18,310 bases of DNA, taken from the NCBI GenBank assembly GCA_910587775.1, contig CAJUNF010000029.1, positions 1 through 18,310 of the forward strand, read 5' to 3'. This document shows positions 6,746 through 13,740 of the stretch, piece after piece. The position numbers were made by a program, and so were the translations under genes. Position 1 is the stretch's first letter, and each line of letters starts with the position of its first letter. The notes under the pieces are model-generated. The model did no database searches. It saw only the letters and a program-made list of their open reading frames with translations, and had not been told where the DNA came from. Source of the DNA: an uncultured Bacilli bacterium. Its GTDB lineage: Bacteria; Bacillota_I; Bacilli_A; RF39; UBA660.

Positions 6746-7244
6746 TTAAATCATCTTCTTTCTCTATTAATTTTCTTTCTTCTTTTACATAATTTAAAAG
6801 TGCTTCTGGATCAACCCAAGCATTTCCTAAATCTTGAAACTCGTTTTCATGATTTAAAGTTTGAATTGCTATACATCTTAAATCATAATTAGTTACAATT
6901 TCATTAAAATGACACCACTGAGCCATACTTTGACAATGTCTTCCATAAACTTTAAATCCAGGAAGATCCTTATAAACTACATTTTCATCAACTAAAATTT
7001 GAGTGATGTTAAAATTTAAAAAAACATAGGCATCTTGTAAAGCAAAACGTGTAAGAATGACAGGAATCGAAGTAAAATCAAACCTTAAACCATCACATAT
7101 ATTTTGAACTCTTTTAGAACTATTGGCTAACTCACAAAAATATTCAATATGATTCTTCTTTTCTTCTATCATAATTGCATCCACTTCTCCATCTTGATAC
7201 AAAATAACAATTGCATACCATGGAAAATGTTGAAATTTATAAAT
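6723..7244 (-). CDS. Unknown protein co-transcribed with thrS under a T-box
   Basis: About 173 residues, no recognised family. Soluble, with aromatic-rich strands (KFQHFPWYAIVILY, DAYVFLNFNI) and a charged C-terminal tail ending at TGA 6725-6723 inside thrS. The reading frame is open back to TTG 7259, but the only good ribosome site, GGGAGGTGAG at 7257-7248, lies inside that stretch and no ATG, GTG or TTG follows at the right distance. The in-frame ATT at 7244-7242 (7-nt spacing) is the best-placed initiator, with ATC 7247 and TTG 7259 as alternatives; the first in-frame ATG comes about 24 codons later. In Bacillus subtilis thrS follows dnaB, dnaI, ytxB and ytxC, but this protein does not look like YtxC (about 280 residues). 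The T-box and overlap suggest a role linked to threonine, tRNA-Thr or ThrRS. Confidence 0.75.
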   Translation of the reverse strand: MYKFQHFPWYAIVILYQDGEVDAIMIEEKKNHIEYFCELANSSKRVQNICDGLRFDFTSIPVILTRFALQDAYVFLNFNITQILVDENVVYKDLPGFKVYGRHCQSMAQWCHFNEIVTNYDLRCIAIQTLNHENEFQDLGNAWVDPEALLNYVKEERKLIEKEDDLNDKYQRR

Positions 7245-7264
7245 GATCTCACCTCCCAAAGTAT

Positions 7265-7458
7265 AAAAAAAGATGATACTTAAGGAGTCAAAATTGACGG
7301 TACCATCCTAATATACTTAATTTAAAATAACGAGTCTCCCCGGGATTTATTAATCCTCTTAGAAAGTAGTAACTAAAACACCTTTGATAAGCTCACACCA
7401 ACCGCTTACTCTCTCTCCTCAAAAAATACAATAGTCATGTCTTTCTTCATCGATTTAC
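7265..7458 (-). ncRNA. T-box riboswitch, threonine type, leader of the thrS operon
   Basis: The minus-strand leader has a basal Stem I pairing AGAAAG (7446-7441) with CTTTCT, AG-rich Stem I elements (GGAGAGAGAGT, GGTTGGTGTGAGCTTA) and the specifier ACT at 7370-7368, followed by A just before the closing stem: a threonine codon in the canonical place. The T-box AGGATGGTACCG is near 7308-7297. The terminator pairs GATGGTAC (7307-7300) with GTATCATC (7279-7272) and a GTCAA/TTGAC inner stem, followed by seven T. Low threonine or uncharged tRNA-Thr should allow read-through into the unknown gene and thrS. Confidence 0.92.
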
Positions 7459-7464
7459 GTACTT

Positions 7465-7493
7465 ATTATAGCGCTTATTTTATCTTTTAGCAA
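7465..7493 (-). promoter_or_regulatory. Sigma-A promoter of the thrS T-box operon
   Basis: Minus strand TTGCTA (7493-7488), a 17-nt spacer and TATAAT (7470-7465). Start expected near 7458, which places the T-box Stem I at the 5' end of the RNA. Confidence 0.85.
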
Positions 7494-7502
7494 TAATTAA
7501 AT

Positions 7503-8348
7503 TTAAAGTTTTAAACACAAACTTTTTACAATATCATCATGATAAAAACTATAATTTTCAAAACAAATTGTTTTAGATGGAAAGGATAAAAGTGAAAAAC
7601 CTCCTGCAAGTTCATAATCTCCACCTGCTGGATTTGGATGAGTATCACTACAGGTATTTAAACGAAAAAGACTTCGTTGCCTATTATATTCAAAATAATG
7701 AGAATGTCCTCTTAAAATAACTTTACATCCCTTATTAGAAACACAATAACCATTATTAATTGGATGAGATAAATAAAATAAAGTTCTATTTAATTTAATC
7801 CGATATCCACCATAATCTAATACATTCATAGAAGAATTCTTCGTTGGAAGTTCCTCAAATAAATCAAATCCAAATTGTCGAAACCATTCATCATGATTTC
7901 CTAATAATAAATAAGTTGGTAGAGTTTTGGGATAATTTAATTGAAATTCCTTTAACTGTTTTTCAAAACAATGCCGAGCTTTATCGCGTTTCAAATTATT
8001 AGATATATCAACTCCGTCAAATAAATCACCTAAATGTATTACAGCATCAGCATCATTATAATAAAAGAAATCATAAGCAGCTTGAATATAATCCCAACGT
8101 GCCTTTTTATTTCCTATATGTGTATCAGAAATAAGCCCAAAACGCGAGCCTTTTAAAGAAGTTAACACCTTTTTTTGATTTAATAAAGTACGATACTTAG
8201 ATAACCTACCATCTAAATGTTCTCGAGAAACATAATCCTCTAAAATACCTAAAACTTCACCAGTAGTAAGATTATATTTTGATATAACATAATCAAAGCC
8301 TCTATTATCTAAATCATTTAAAATTGGATTAATTTTAATTTTTTTCAT
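7503..8348 (-). CDS. Calcineurin-like metallophosphoesterase
   Basis: 281 residues. The catalytic domain carries the full two-metal phosphoesterase signature: D75-x-H77 (ISDTHIG), GD108LFDG, GN151H152DE, H195 (LSHP) and GH215SH217. The first 65 residues are helical with no clear enzyme motif (NLTTGEVLGILEDY looks like a short helix-turn-helix) and may position substrate. Such enzymes hydrolyse phosphate mono- or diesters (nucleotides, cyclic nucleotides, DNA ends); the substrate cannot be read from sequence. No signal peptide, so cytoplasmic. It has an extended -10 promoter 22 nt upstream and a weak AAAGGA ribosome site. No terminator is visible after it; read-through would run into the thrS T-box. 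It does not look like YfcE, CpdA or SbcD by length and N-terminus. Confidence 0.88.
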   Translation of the reverse strand: MKKIKINPILNDLDNRGFDYVISKYNLTTGEVLGILEDYVSREHLDGRLSKYRTLLNQKKVLTSLKGSRFGLISDTHIGNKKARWDYIQAAYDFFYYNDADAVIHLGDLFDGVDISNNLKRDKARHCFEKQLKEFQLNYPKTLPTYLLLGNHDEWFRQFGFDLFEELPTKNSSMNVLDYGGYRIKLNRTLFYLSHPINNGYCVSNKGCKVILRGHSHYFEYNRQRSLFRLNTCSDTHPNPAGGDYELAGGFSLLSFPSKTICFENYSFYHDDIVKSLCLKL

Positions 8349-8369
8349 ATAAACTATTTCCTTTAAGAA

Positions 8370-8378
8370 ATAATACCA
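8370..8378 (-). promoter_or_regulatory. Extended -10 promoter of the phosphoesterase gene
   Basis: Minus strand TGGTATTAT: -10 TATTAT (8375-8370) with TG one base upstream. No good -35 at 16-18 nt. The only candidate between the preceding pseudogene and the phosphoesterase start. Confidence 0.4.
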
Positions 8379-8422
8379 TAAAATTAAAAAGAAAGGAAAA
8401 AAATTGACAAGAAAACTTCATT

Positions 8423-8891
8423 TTAAAATTTTCCAGTCCATGATTCATGTGATGGTTTATTAGCAGGACAAAGAGAAAACATTCTATCTATAGTAGCATT
8501 ATTAGCATATATAAATGTATTACCATAAGTAATAGAAGTTAAATTTTGGGATAAATTAAACATGTCGCTCATATCTGTTACATTTAATGTATCAAAACTA
8601 CTTACATCTAAATTTGTTATATCTAGCATTAGAATCACAATTATTCTTTACTTTAAATTGATACGGTCTTAAACGAGAACCTTCTTTATCTGTCATAGGA
8701 AATGCATTTTCTAAATAAATACTTGTATCTTTCATCTCTTTAAATGAAATACTAAAACAATCACTTGCTATAATATTTTCATTTGTTTGTGTAAATGTTT
8801 TACTCCATAATGAATAGGTTATCCCTATTCCACAAACCAAAAATAATCCTATTACACCTATTCCAATCATTATCTTCTTTTTATTTTTCAT
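8423..8891 (-). pseudogene. Broken surface-protein gene: TM anchor plus DUF285-like tail
   Basis: The N-terminal piece (ATG 8891, good AAGGAAGG ribosome site, ends TAG near 8598) has a basic start, a hydrophobic segment at residues 7-27 and a short exported region, reminiscent of camelysin/TasA-like exported proteins. Around 8610-8625 the sequence switches frame to LDITNLDVSSFDTLNV followed by TDMSDMF. This pattern of DV.SFDT.NVTDMS.MF is a BspA/DUF285 leucine-rich repeat, common in surface proteins of Mollicutes and some Bacillota, and ends at TAA 8425-8423. One frame change and probably an internal deletion of repeats joined the pieces. Neither half looks functional; the first 97 codons could still be translated as a membrane peptide. 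It lies between the clpB terminator and the phosphoesterase promoter. Confidence 0.7.
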
Positions 8892-8978
8892 ATTACTACC
8901 TTCCTTTAGATTAAAACAACCTTTAGCTTTTACTACATTTTAATCATAATTACTAATTATTTATAAGTTTATAACACT

Positions 8979-9005
8979 AAAAAAACTCTAGTTTCCTAGA
9001 GTTTT
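8979..9005 (-). terminator. Intrinsic terminator of clpB
   Basis: Minus strand: AAAACTCTAG, GAAA tetraloop, CTAGAGTTTT, a perfect 10-bp stem running into seven T, 9 bases after the clpB stop. Confidence 0.92.
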
Positions 9006-9013
9006 AAAATTTA

Positions 9014-11125
9014 TTAATCTTGTTTCACAATTATAAATTGATCATTTAATACATCAATTATAAAGGTATCATTAAATTCTGTATCTTCTTTTAAAAGTTC
9101 ATTAGCAAGTAGTGTTTCAATATTTTTAGTAACATACCTCTTAATTGGACGTGCTCCAAACTTTTCATCATAAGCCTCTTCAAGTACTTTGCTTTTTGCT
9201 TTCTCCGTCAAAGAAATATGTATATTACTTGGAGCTAAACGTTGCTGTGTTTCTAAAATAATTTTATCTAAAATAAAATGAATCATATCCTTGCGAAGTG
9301 GATTAAAGACAATAATTTCATCAATTCGATTAATAAATTCAGGTCGAAAATGATTTTTTAAATCTTCCATAACAAATTCTTCAGCATGTTCTGGATCTTC
9401 CAAAATAGATTCACTTCCTAAATTACTTGTCATAATAATAATTGTATTTTTAAAATCAACTACTCTTCCTTGGCTATCTGTAATTCTACCATCATCTAAT
9501 ATTTGAAGTAAAATATTAAATACATCTTTATGAGCTTTTTCAATTTCATCAAATAAAACTATACTATATGGATTTCTTCTTACAGCTTCAGTAAGTTGAC
9601 CACCCTCATCATACCCAACATATCCTGGAGGAGCTCCTACAAGTCTTGAAACATTAAAACTTTCCATATACTCAGAACAATCAATTCGAATCATATGTCT
9701 TTCATCATCAAAAAGCTCATAAGCAAGACTTTTAGCAACTTCTGTCTTACCTACTCCTGTAGGACCTAAGAAAATAAAAGAACCAATAGGACGATTAGGA
9801 TCCTTTATTCCACTACGAGCTCTGATAATTGCATCACTTACAAGTTTTAAAGCTTTATCTTGTCCCATAACTCGTTTTTTCAAATTCTCATTTAAAGATA
9901 ATAATTTTTCTCGTTCGCCACTAACAAGTTTTTGTACAGGAATATTAGTCCACCTAGAAATAATTTCTGCAATATCTTCATCATTTACCTCATCACTTAA
10001 AATTTGTGATTTTAAAGATCCTCGTAAATTTTCCAATTCTTTTTCCAAATTTGGAATAACTCCATGACGAAGCTTTGCCGCATTTTCTAAATCATAATTA
10101 TTTTCTGCAGTTTCTAAATCAAACTTAGCTTTCTCTAATTCTTCCTTTTTTTTATTAATTTTTTCATTATAACTTTTTTCTTCTTCCCATTTAAAGCGCA
10201 TTTCATCTTCTTGGATTTTTAAAGTAGCTATTTCTTTTTCTATTTCTTCTTTCCTTGAATTACTTAATTCATCTTTTTCTTTTTTTAATGCTTGCAATTC
10301 AATTTGAAGACGCATGATTTGTCGTGTTAACTGATCAAGATTAACAGGAACAGAATCCATTTGCATTTTTATAGTTGCACAAGCTTCATCAACTAAATCA
10401 ATCGCTTTATCTGGTAAAAATCGATCTGTAATATAACGATCACTAAGTGTCGCGGCACTTACTAATGCACTATCTTTAATTGTTACTCCATGAAATACTT
10501 CAAAACGTTCTTTTAACCCACGTAAAATTGTAATAGTATCCATTACGTTTGGTTCACTTACCATAACTTTTTGAAATCTTCTTTCTAAAGCTCCATCTTT
10601 CTCAATGTATTTTCGATACTCATTTAAAGTAGTAGCACCAACCAAACGAATTTCACCACGAGCAAGCATCGGTTTTAACATATTTCCAACATCCATTGTG
10701 CCTTCTGCTCCACTACCTACAATCATGTGAATCTCATCAATAAACATAATAATTTCGCCGCTGCTATCTTTTACTTCTTTTAAAACAGCTTTTAAACGTT
10801 CTTCAAATTCTCCACGATATTTTGCTCCAGCTACCAAAGCACCTAAATCAAGTTCCCAAATTCGTTTATTTTTTAAACTTCCAGGTACATCACCTTTTAT
10901 AATACGTTGTGCAAGGCCTTCTACAATAGCCGTCTTACCAACCCCTGGTTCTCCAATCAACACAGGATTATTTTTGGTTTTTCTTGATAAAATTCGAATA
11001 ATATTACGAACTTCTTCATCACGTCCAATGACAGGATCTACTTTATTATCTATAACATTTTTAGTAATATCTCGGCCATATTTTTCTAATACATTTTTTA
11101 AACTATCATTTTCTTGAAAATTCAT
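9014..11125 (-). CDS. clpB: ClpB disaggregase without the N-terminal domain
   Basis: 703-residue AAA+ chaperone that, with DnaK, pulls polypeptides out of aggregates. AAA1: Walker A GEPGVGKT (58-65), Walker B MFIDEIH (127-133), pore loop GAKYRG (100-105), arginine pair R182-R183. The coiled-coil middle domain spans about 265-385, full ClpB length, which separates it from ClpA/ClpC/ClpE. AAA2: Walker A GPTGVGKT (454-461), Walker B VLFDEIE (523-529), pore loop GYVGYDEGG. The usual N domain of about 150 residues is absent; the promoter and ribosome site (AGGAGGG, 9 nt before ATG) lie directly upstream, so this is the native gene end and not a missed start. E. coli makes a similar short ClpB by internal initiation. 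A CIRCE operator over the -35 predicts repression by HrcA and heat induction. Monocistronic. Confidence 0.96.
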   Translation of the reverse strand: MNFQENDSLKNVLEKYGRDITKNVIDNKVDPVIGRDEEVRNIIRILSRKTKNNPVLIGEPGVGKTAIVEGLAQRIIKGDVPGSLKNKRIWELDLGALVAGAKYRGEFEERLKAVLKEVKDSSGEIIMFIDEIHMIVGSGAEGTMDVGNMLKPMLARGEIRLVGATTLNEYRKYIEKDGALERRFQKVMVSEPNVMDTITILRGLKERFEVFHGVTIKDSALVSAATLSDRYITDRFLPDKAIDLVDEACATIKMQMDSVPVNLDQLTRQIMRLQIELQALKKEKDELSNSRKEEIEKEIATLKIQEDEMRFKWEEEKSYNEKINKKKEELEKAKFDLETAENNYDLENAAKLRHGVIPNLEKELENLRGSLKSQILSDEVNDEDIAEIISRWTNIPVQKLVSGEREKLLSLNENLKKRVMGQDKALKLVSDAIIRARSGIKDPNRPIGSFIFLGPTGVGKTEVAKSLAYELFDDERHMIRIDCSEYMESFNVSRLVGAPPGYVGYDEGGQLTEAVRRNPYSIVLFDEIEKAHKDVFNILLQILDDGRITDSQGRVVDFKNTIIIMTSNLGSESILEDPEHAEEFVMEDLKNHFRPEFINRIDEIIVFNPLRKDMIHFILDKIILETQQRLAPSNIHISLTEKAKSKVLEEAYDEKFGARPIKRYVTKNIETLLANELLKEDTEFNDTFIIDVLNDQFIIVKQD

Positions 11126-11155
11126 AAAAATATCCCTCCTTTTTTACTATATGCA

Positions 11156-11184
11156 ATTCTAACATAATTATTAGCACTTGTCAA
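11156..11184 (-). promoter_or_regulatory. Sigma-A promoter of clpB
   Basis: Minus strand TTGACA (11184-11179), a 17-nt spacer and TAGAAT (11161-11156). The perfect -35 lies within the CIRCE operator. Confidence 0.92.
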
Positions 11185-11197
11185 CAAAGAGTGCTAA
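11171..11197. promoter_or_regulatory. CIRCE operator (HrcA binding site)
   Basis: Plus strand TTAGCACTT, 9-nt spacer, GAGTGCTAA: the 9-9-9 CIRCE inverted repeat with one departure (T for C at position 9). It covers the clpB -35 and half its spacer. Its plus-strand edge is 9 bases from the -35 of the divergent gene, so that gene may be controlled as well. HrcA itself is not encoded in the window. Confidence 0.92.
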
Positions 11198-11206
11198 ATA
11201 AAAGAA

Positions 11207-11235
11207 TTGTTAATTTGCTAAAAAAGAATTATAAT
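11207..11235 (+). promoter_or_regulatory. Sigma-A promoter of the gene divergent from clpB
   Basis: Plus strand TTGTTA (11207-11212), a 17-nt spacer and TATAAT (11230-11235), followed by an AGGAGGT ribosome site at 11248-11254. Confidence 0.85.
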
Positions 11236-11258
11236 AACAATAATTTTAGGAGGTCAAT

Positions 11259-12050
11259 ATGACAAAAATAAACGATTTGCAGCAAAAGTTAATTTCTTTG
11301 CTTCAAGAAGAACAAGAAGCTTATTTAGCTTATAAAAAATTAGGAAATCAAGATCGTTCAAAGCTAAAACGATATGAAAGAAAAATAAAACAATTACATC
11401 AAGCAATCAAAGAAATTGTTGAATTAGAAAAAAGAGAGATAAAACAAAATACTAACCCTCAATTATGGAATGATCCTTTAGTGCAAAACTATTTTGGAAT
11501 GTATGCGCAACAAAAAGGACCATACGTAATAAATGATATCAATCTAATAAATGAAAATGAAATATCAATTAGTGCTGCTACCACAGAAATATTTCGTCAT
11601 CATAAAAGCCTTTATCACAACGCGAAAGAAGATTATATATTACTAAGGCTACAAGAAAGAGGAATATTACGTTATTATGAAAGATTATTTGTAACACCGG
11701 AAAAACATACTGAAGTAGTTGCTGAAAGAAAATCTATTTTAAATATGAAAGATACTTTTAAAAATAACTATTTAATTGAGCTATTAAAAGAAAAAAATAG
11801 AATTTTTCTTACTGCAAGATCTCAAATACATCAAGGTGGAACTAGACTTTTAGCAGAAGAATTTGCAATGGAAAATAACTTAGATGAAAAAATGGATTCT
11901 ATTTGTGCTTTAGCAAACAAATATTGTCCTCCTTCTACAAATAAATTAGATCAAACATACTTTAATGATATTTTAGATTCAAGCAAAGATATAAACATTC
12001 TAAAAGAAATACCTGGACCAAAAAGAATAAGAAAAAACCCTTTCGAATAA
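11259..12050 (+). CDS. Unknown protein divergent from clpB
   Basis: 263 residues, no family recognised. Residues 1-65 are strongly predicted coiled coil (Gln/Glu/Lys-rich, QEEQEAYLAYKK and then KLKRYERKIKQLHQAIKEI). The rest is mixed and soluble with no signal peptide or membrane segment; the tail is basic (GPKRIRKNP). ATG 11259 is fixed by AGGAGGT 4 nt upstream and a consensus promoter. The promoter faces that of clpB with the CIRCE element between them, which makes it a candidate member of the HrcA heat-shock regulon, although the operator sits just upstream of its -35 and may act weakly. Helix-rich composition could suit a structural or adaptor role; that is speculation. It ends in a terminator shared with the convergent gene. 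Confidence 0.85.
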   Translation: MTKINDLQQKLISLLQEEQEAYLAYKKLGNQDRSKLKRYERKIKQLHQAIKEIVELEKREIKQNTNPQLWNDPLVQNYFGMYAQQKGPYVINDINLINENEISISAATTEIFRHHKSLYHNAKEDYILLRLQERGILRYYERLFVTPEKHTEVVAERKSILNMKDTFKNNYLIELLKEKNRIFLTARSQIHQGGTRLLAEEFAMENNLDEKMDSICALANKYCPPSTNKLDQTYFNDILDSSKDINILKEIPGPKRIRKNPFE

Positions 12051-12067
12051 TTTCGTAAGAGTTTTTT
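12032..12067. terminator. Bidirectional terminator between convergent genes
   Basis: AAAAAAC pairs with GTTTTTT, then CTT with AAG past one mismatch, then CGAA with TTCG around a small loop. T-runs exist on both strands, so it can end both the plus-strand gene (stop 12048-12050) and the minus-strand gene (stop 12069-12067), whose ends it overlaps. Confidence 0.75.
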
Positions 12068-12765
12068 TATGACTTTATAGAACGACTCAAAACTTTTTGC
12101 TTTAGTTCTTGATATTGATTAGCATAATATCCTTCAATACCAAAGAAACCATTTAACCCAAGCATATTAATCGATTCTCTTGTTGTTTGAGAATAATATG
12201 AATAAGTTTGCATCTGACGATCCTTTAAAATATTACAACAATTATTTGGATCTTCACAATATCCATTACGATAAAAATGATGTATTTGTGTTCCATAATT
12301 TTCTTTATACTTTTGTAATTTTAATAAAAATACAACAATTTCAATTTGTTCGTCTTGATAAAGAGTAACATAATCTTCTGTGTGACGAAATGGTTCAGGA
12401 AACTTTCTCCAAATATCATAATATTCTTCTGCCCAATTGTAAAAAGCAGGATCAGAATTATTTGGCACAGATTTCCAATTTAATACAGGAACACGTGCCC
12501 AAAAATCTCCTTCATAATTTGCTCTTAAAATTCCTGGCGCATATGACTCGGAATATAACGTAACAATAGAATCAAAATAATGAGCTTTTAACCATTCAAA
12601 ATCAGAAGGAATGGAAGGATCTTTAATAAGAAAAAAAATCTGTTTATCTCTTATAAAAGGCCAAAGATCCTGAATAATAGCATTTTCATAAGCATTCAAT
12701 ATAAAATTCCGTTCACTTAAGAAATGTTCAAAACAACTAATGGTTACAACATCTTTAATTTCCAT
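12067..12765 (-). CDS. Unknown protein downstream of dnaI
   Basis: 232 residues, family not recognised. Soluble, very rich in Tyr, Phe and Trp (segments around EGDFWARVPVLNWKSV and WAEEYYDIWRKFPEPF), with a Cys cluster NGYCEDPNNCCNILK near residues 168-182 that might bind metal or form disulfides. No signal peptide. The start at ATG 12765 is 19 bases after the dnaI stop with an AGGATGGG sequence as a weak ribosome site, so it is the last gene of the dnaB-dnaI cluster and ends at a strong terminator. In Bacillus subtilis the genes after dnaI are ytxB and ytxC; I see no clear resemblance. Co-transcription with dnaI hints at replication or cell-cycle work but proves nothing. Confidence 0.8.
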   Translation of the reverse strand: MEIKDVVTISCFEHFLSERNFILNAYENAIIQDLWPFIRDKQIFFLIKDPSIPSDFEWLKAHYFDSIVTLYSESYAPGILRANYEGDFWARVPVLNWKSVPNNSDPAFYNWAEEYYDIWRKFPEPFRHTEDYVTLYQDEQIEIVVFLLKLQKYKENYGTQIHHFYRNGYCEDPNNCCNILKDRQMQTYSYYSQTTRESINMLGLNGFFGIEGYYANQYQELKQKVLSRSIKS

Positions 12766-12784
12766 ACAAAACCCATCCTAAAAT

Positions 12785-13681
12785 TTATTTTCTTCTATTC
12801 TCACTAATCAATTCTTTTTCTTCTGATAATTGCCTAATTCTTTCAATAATTCTTCTTGCTTTTACATGATCTTTTTGAGTACCACTAGAAGACAAATGTG
12901 CCTCTAAATCAGAAACACTCATATTTGAAGTAAAAAACGTTGGTAACTTATGTTCCATACGATACTGCAAAATAGTTCCAAGCACCTCATCTCTTCCCCA
13001 TTCTGTAACTCGTTCTGCACCAATATCATCTAAACAAAGTAAATCGACATTTTGATAATATTTTATTTTACTCTCATAGACTTCCCAATCATCCTTTAAT
13101 TCTCGTAATATTTCTGGATAATAAACAATACAAATAGAAGCATGTTTCTCTACTTCAAGTTCATGAAATAAAGCACTAATTAAAAATGTTTTTCCAGATC
13201 CAAAACTTCCGTGAAGATATAACCCCTTAGTAGACTTCAAAAAATCATACTTTTCAAAATAGCGATCAATCCATTTAATAACACTTATTCGTTTTTTATC
13301 ATCTACACCATCAATATCTTTCATTCTAGCATATAAATTAATATTTGCTTTTTGTTCCTTTTCTTTTATAATTCGTTTCATGTTAATTTGATATTTACAT
13401 GGAACATAAGAAAAAATAACTTTACCATTTCTCTTTTCTGGTATTCTTACATGGCCTTTTAAAATATTTTTACAAACATATAAACCATTACAAGATTCAC
13501 AATTTTGACATTCTATAATAGTATCTTGTAATTTAGAAGTAATTTTCATTGCTTCTTCATTTGATAATTGAAGTTTTTTGACCAAATTTAAAAATCTCTT
13601 ATCACGAAGAGCATCTTCATAATTTTTCTTCAAATCAACAGAAGAACTTTTTGGCAAATTTAAATCTTTTATCATAGCCAC
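12785..13681 (-). CDS. dnaI: Primosomal helicase loader DnaI
   Basis: 298-residue AAA+ ATPase of the DnaC/DnaI type that loads the replicative helicase onto DNA during initiation and restart. The N-terminal helicase-binding domain contains a zinc-type cluster: C58, C61, C64, C70, H77 and C95. The ATPase part has Walker A GSFGSGKT (158-165), Walker B LLCLDDIG (214-221), ERVTEWGRDEV typical of DnaI, and the sensor region TFFTSNMSVSDL. The GTG start at 13681 is chosen because AGGTGA lies 6 nt upstream; ATG 13675 is too far from it. A sigma-A promoter precedes it, so it is not fully dependent on the dnaB promoter. Unlike in Bacillus, an ABC exporter separates it from dnaB. Confidence 0.93.
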   Translation of the reverse strand: MAMIKDLNLPKSSSVDLKKNYEDALRDKRFLNLVKKLQLSNEEAMKITSKLQDTIIECQNCESCNGLYVCKNILKGHVRIPEKRNGKVIFSYVPCKYQINMKRIIKEKEQKANINLYARMKDIDGVDDKKRISVIKWIDRYFEKYDFLKSTKGLYLHGSFGSGKTFLISALFHELEVEKHASICIVYYPEILRELKDDWEVYESKIKYYQNVDLLCLDDIGAERVTEWGRDEVLGTILQYRMEHKLPTFFTSNMSVSDLEAHLSSSGTQKDHVKARRIIERIRQLSEEKELISENRRK

Positions 13682-13702
13682 GTAAAATCACCTATCACCT
13701 TC

Positions 13703-13731
13703 ATTGTAACGAAAAAACAAAAGGAATACAA
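13703..13731 (-). promoter_or_regulatory. Internal sigma-A promoter of dnaI
   Basis: Minus strand TTGTAT (13731-13726), a 17-nt spacer and TACAAT (13708-13703), in the 59-base gap after the ABC gene. Its -35 is identical to that of the dnaB promoter. Confidence 0.75.
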
Positions 13732-13740
13732 GTTGGAAAT

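Noticed and set aside
12180..12368. 62-codon plus-strand frame inside the gene after dnaI
   Set aside because: Antisense to a better-supported gene, no ribosome site or promoter.
12771..12780. AGGATGG before the 232-residue gene as a third T-box
   Set aside because: It is not followed by an ACCG-type sequence, there is no Stem I or terminator, and the gap is only 19 bases. It is more likely a weak ribosome site.
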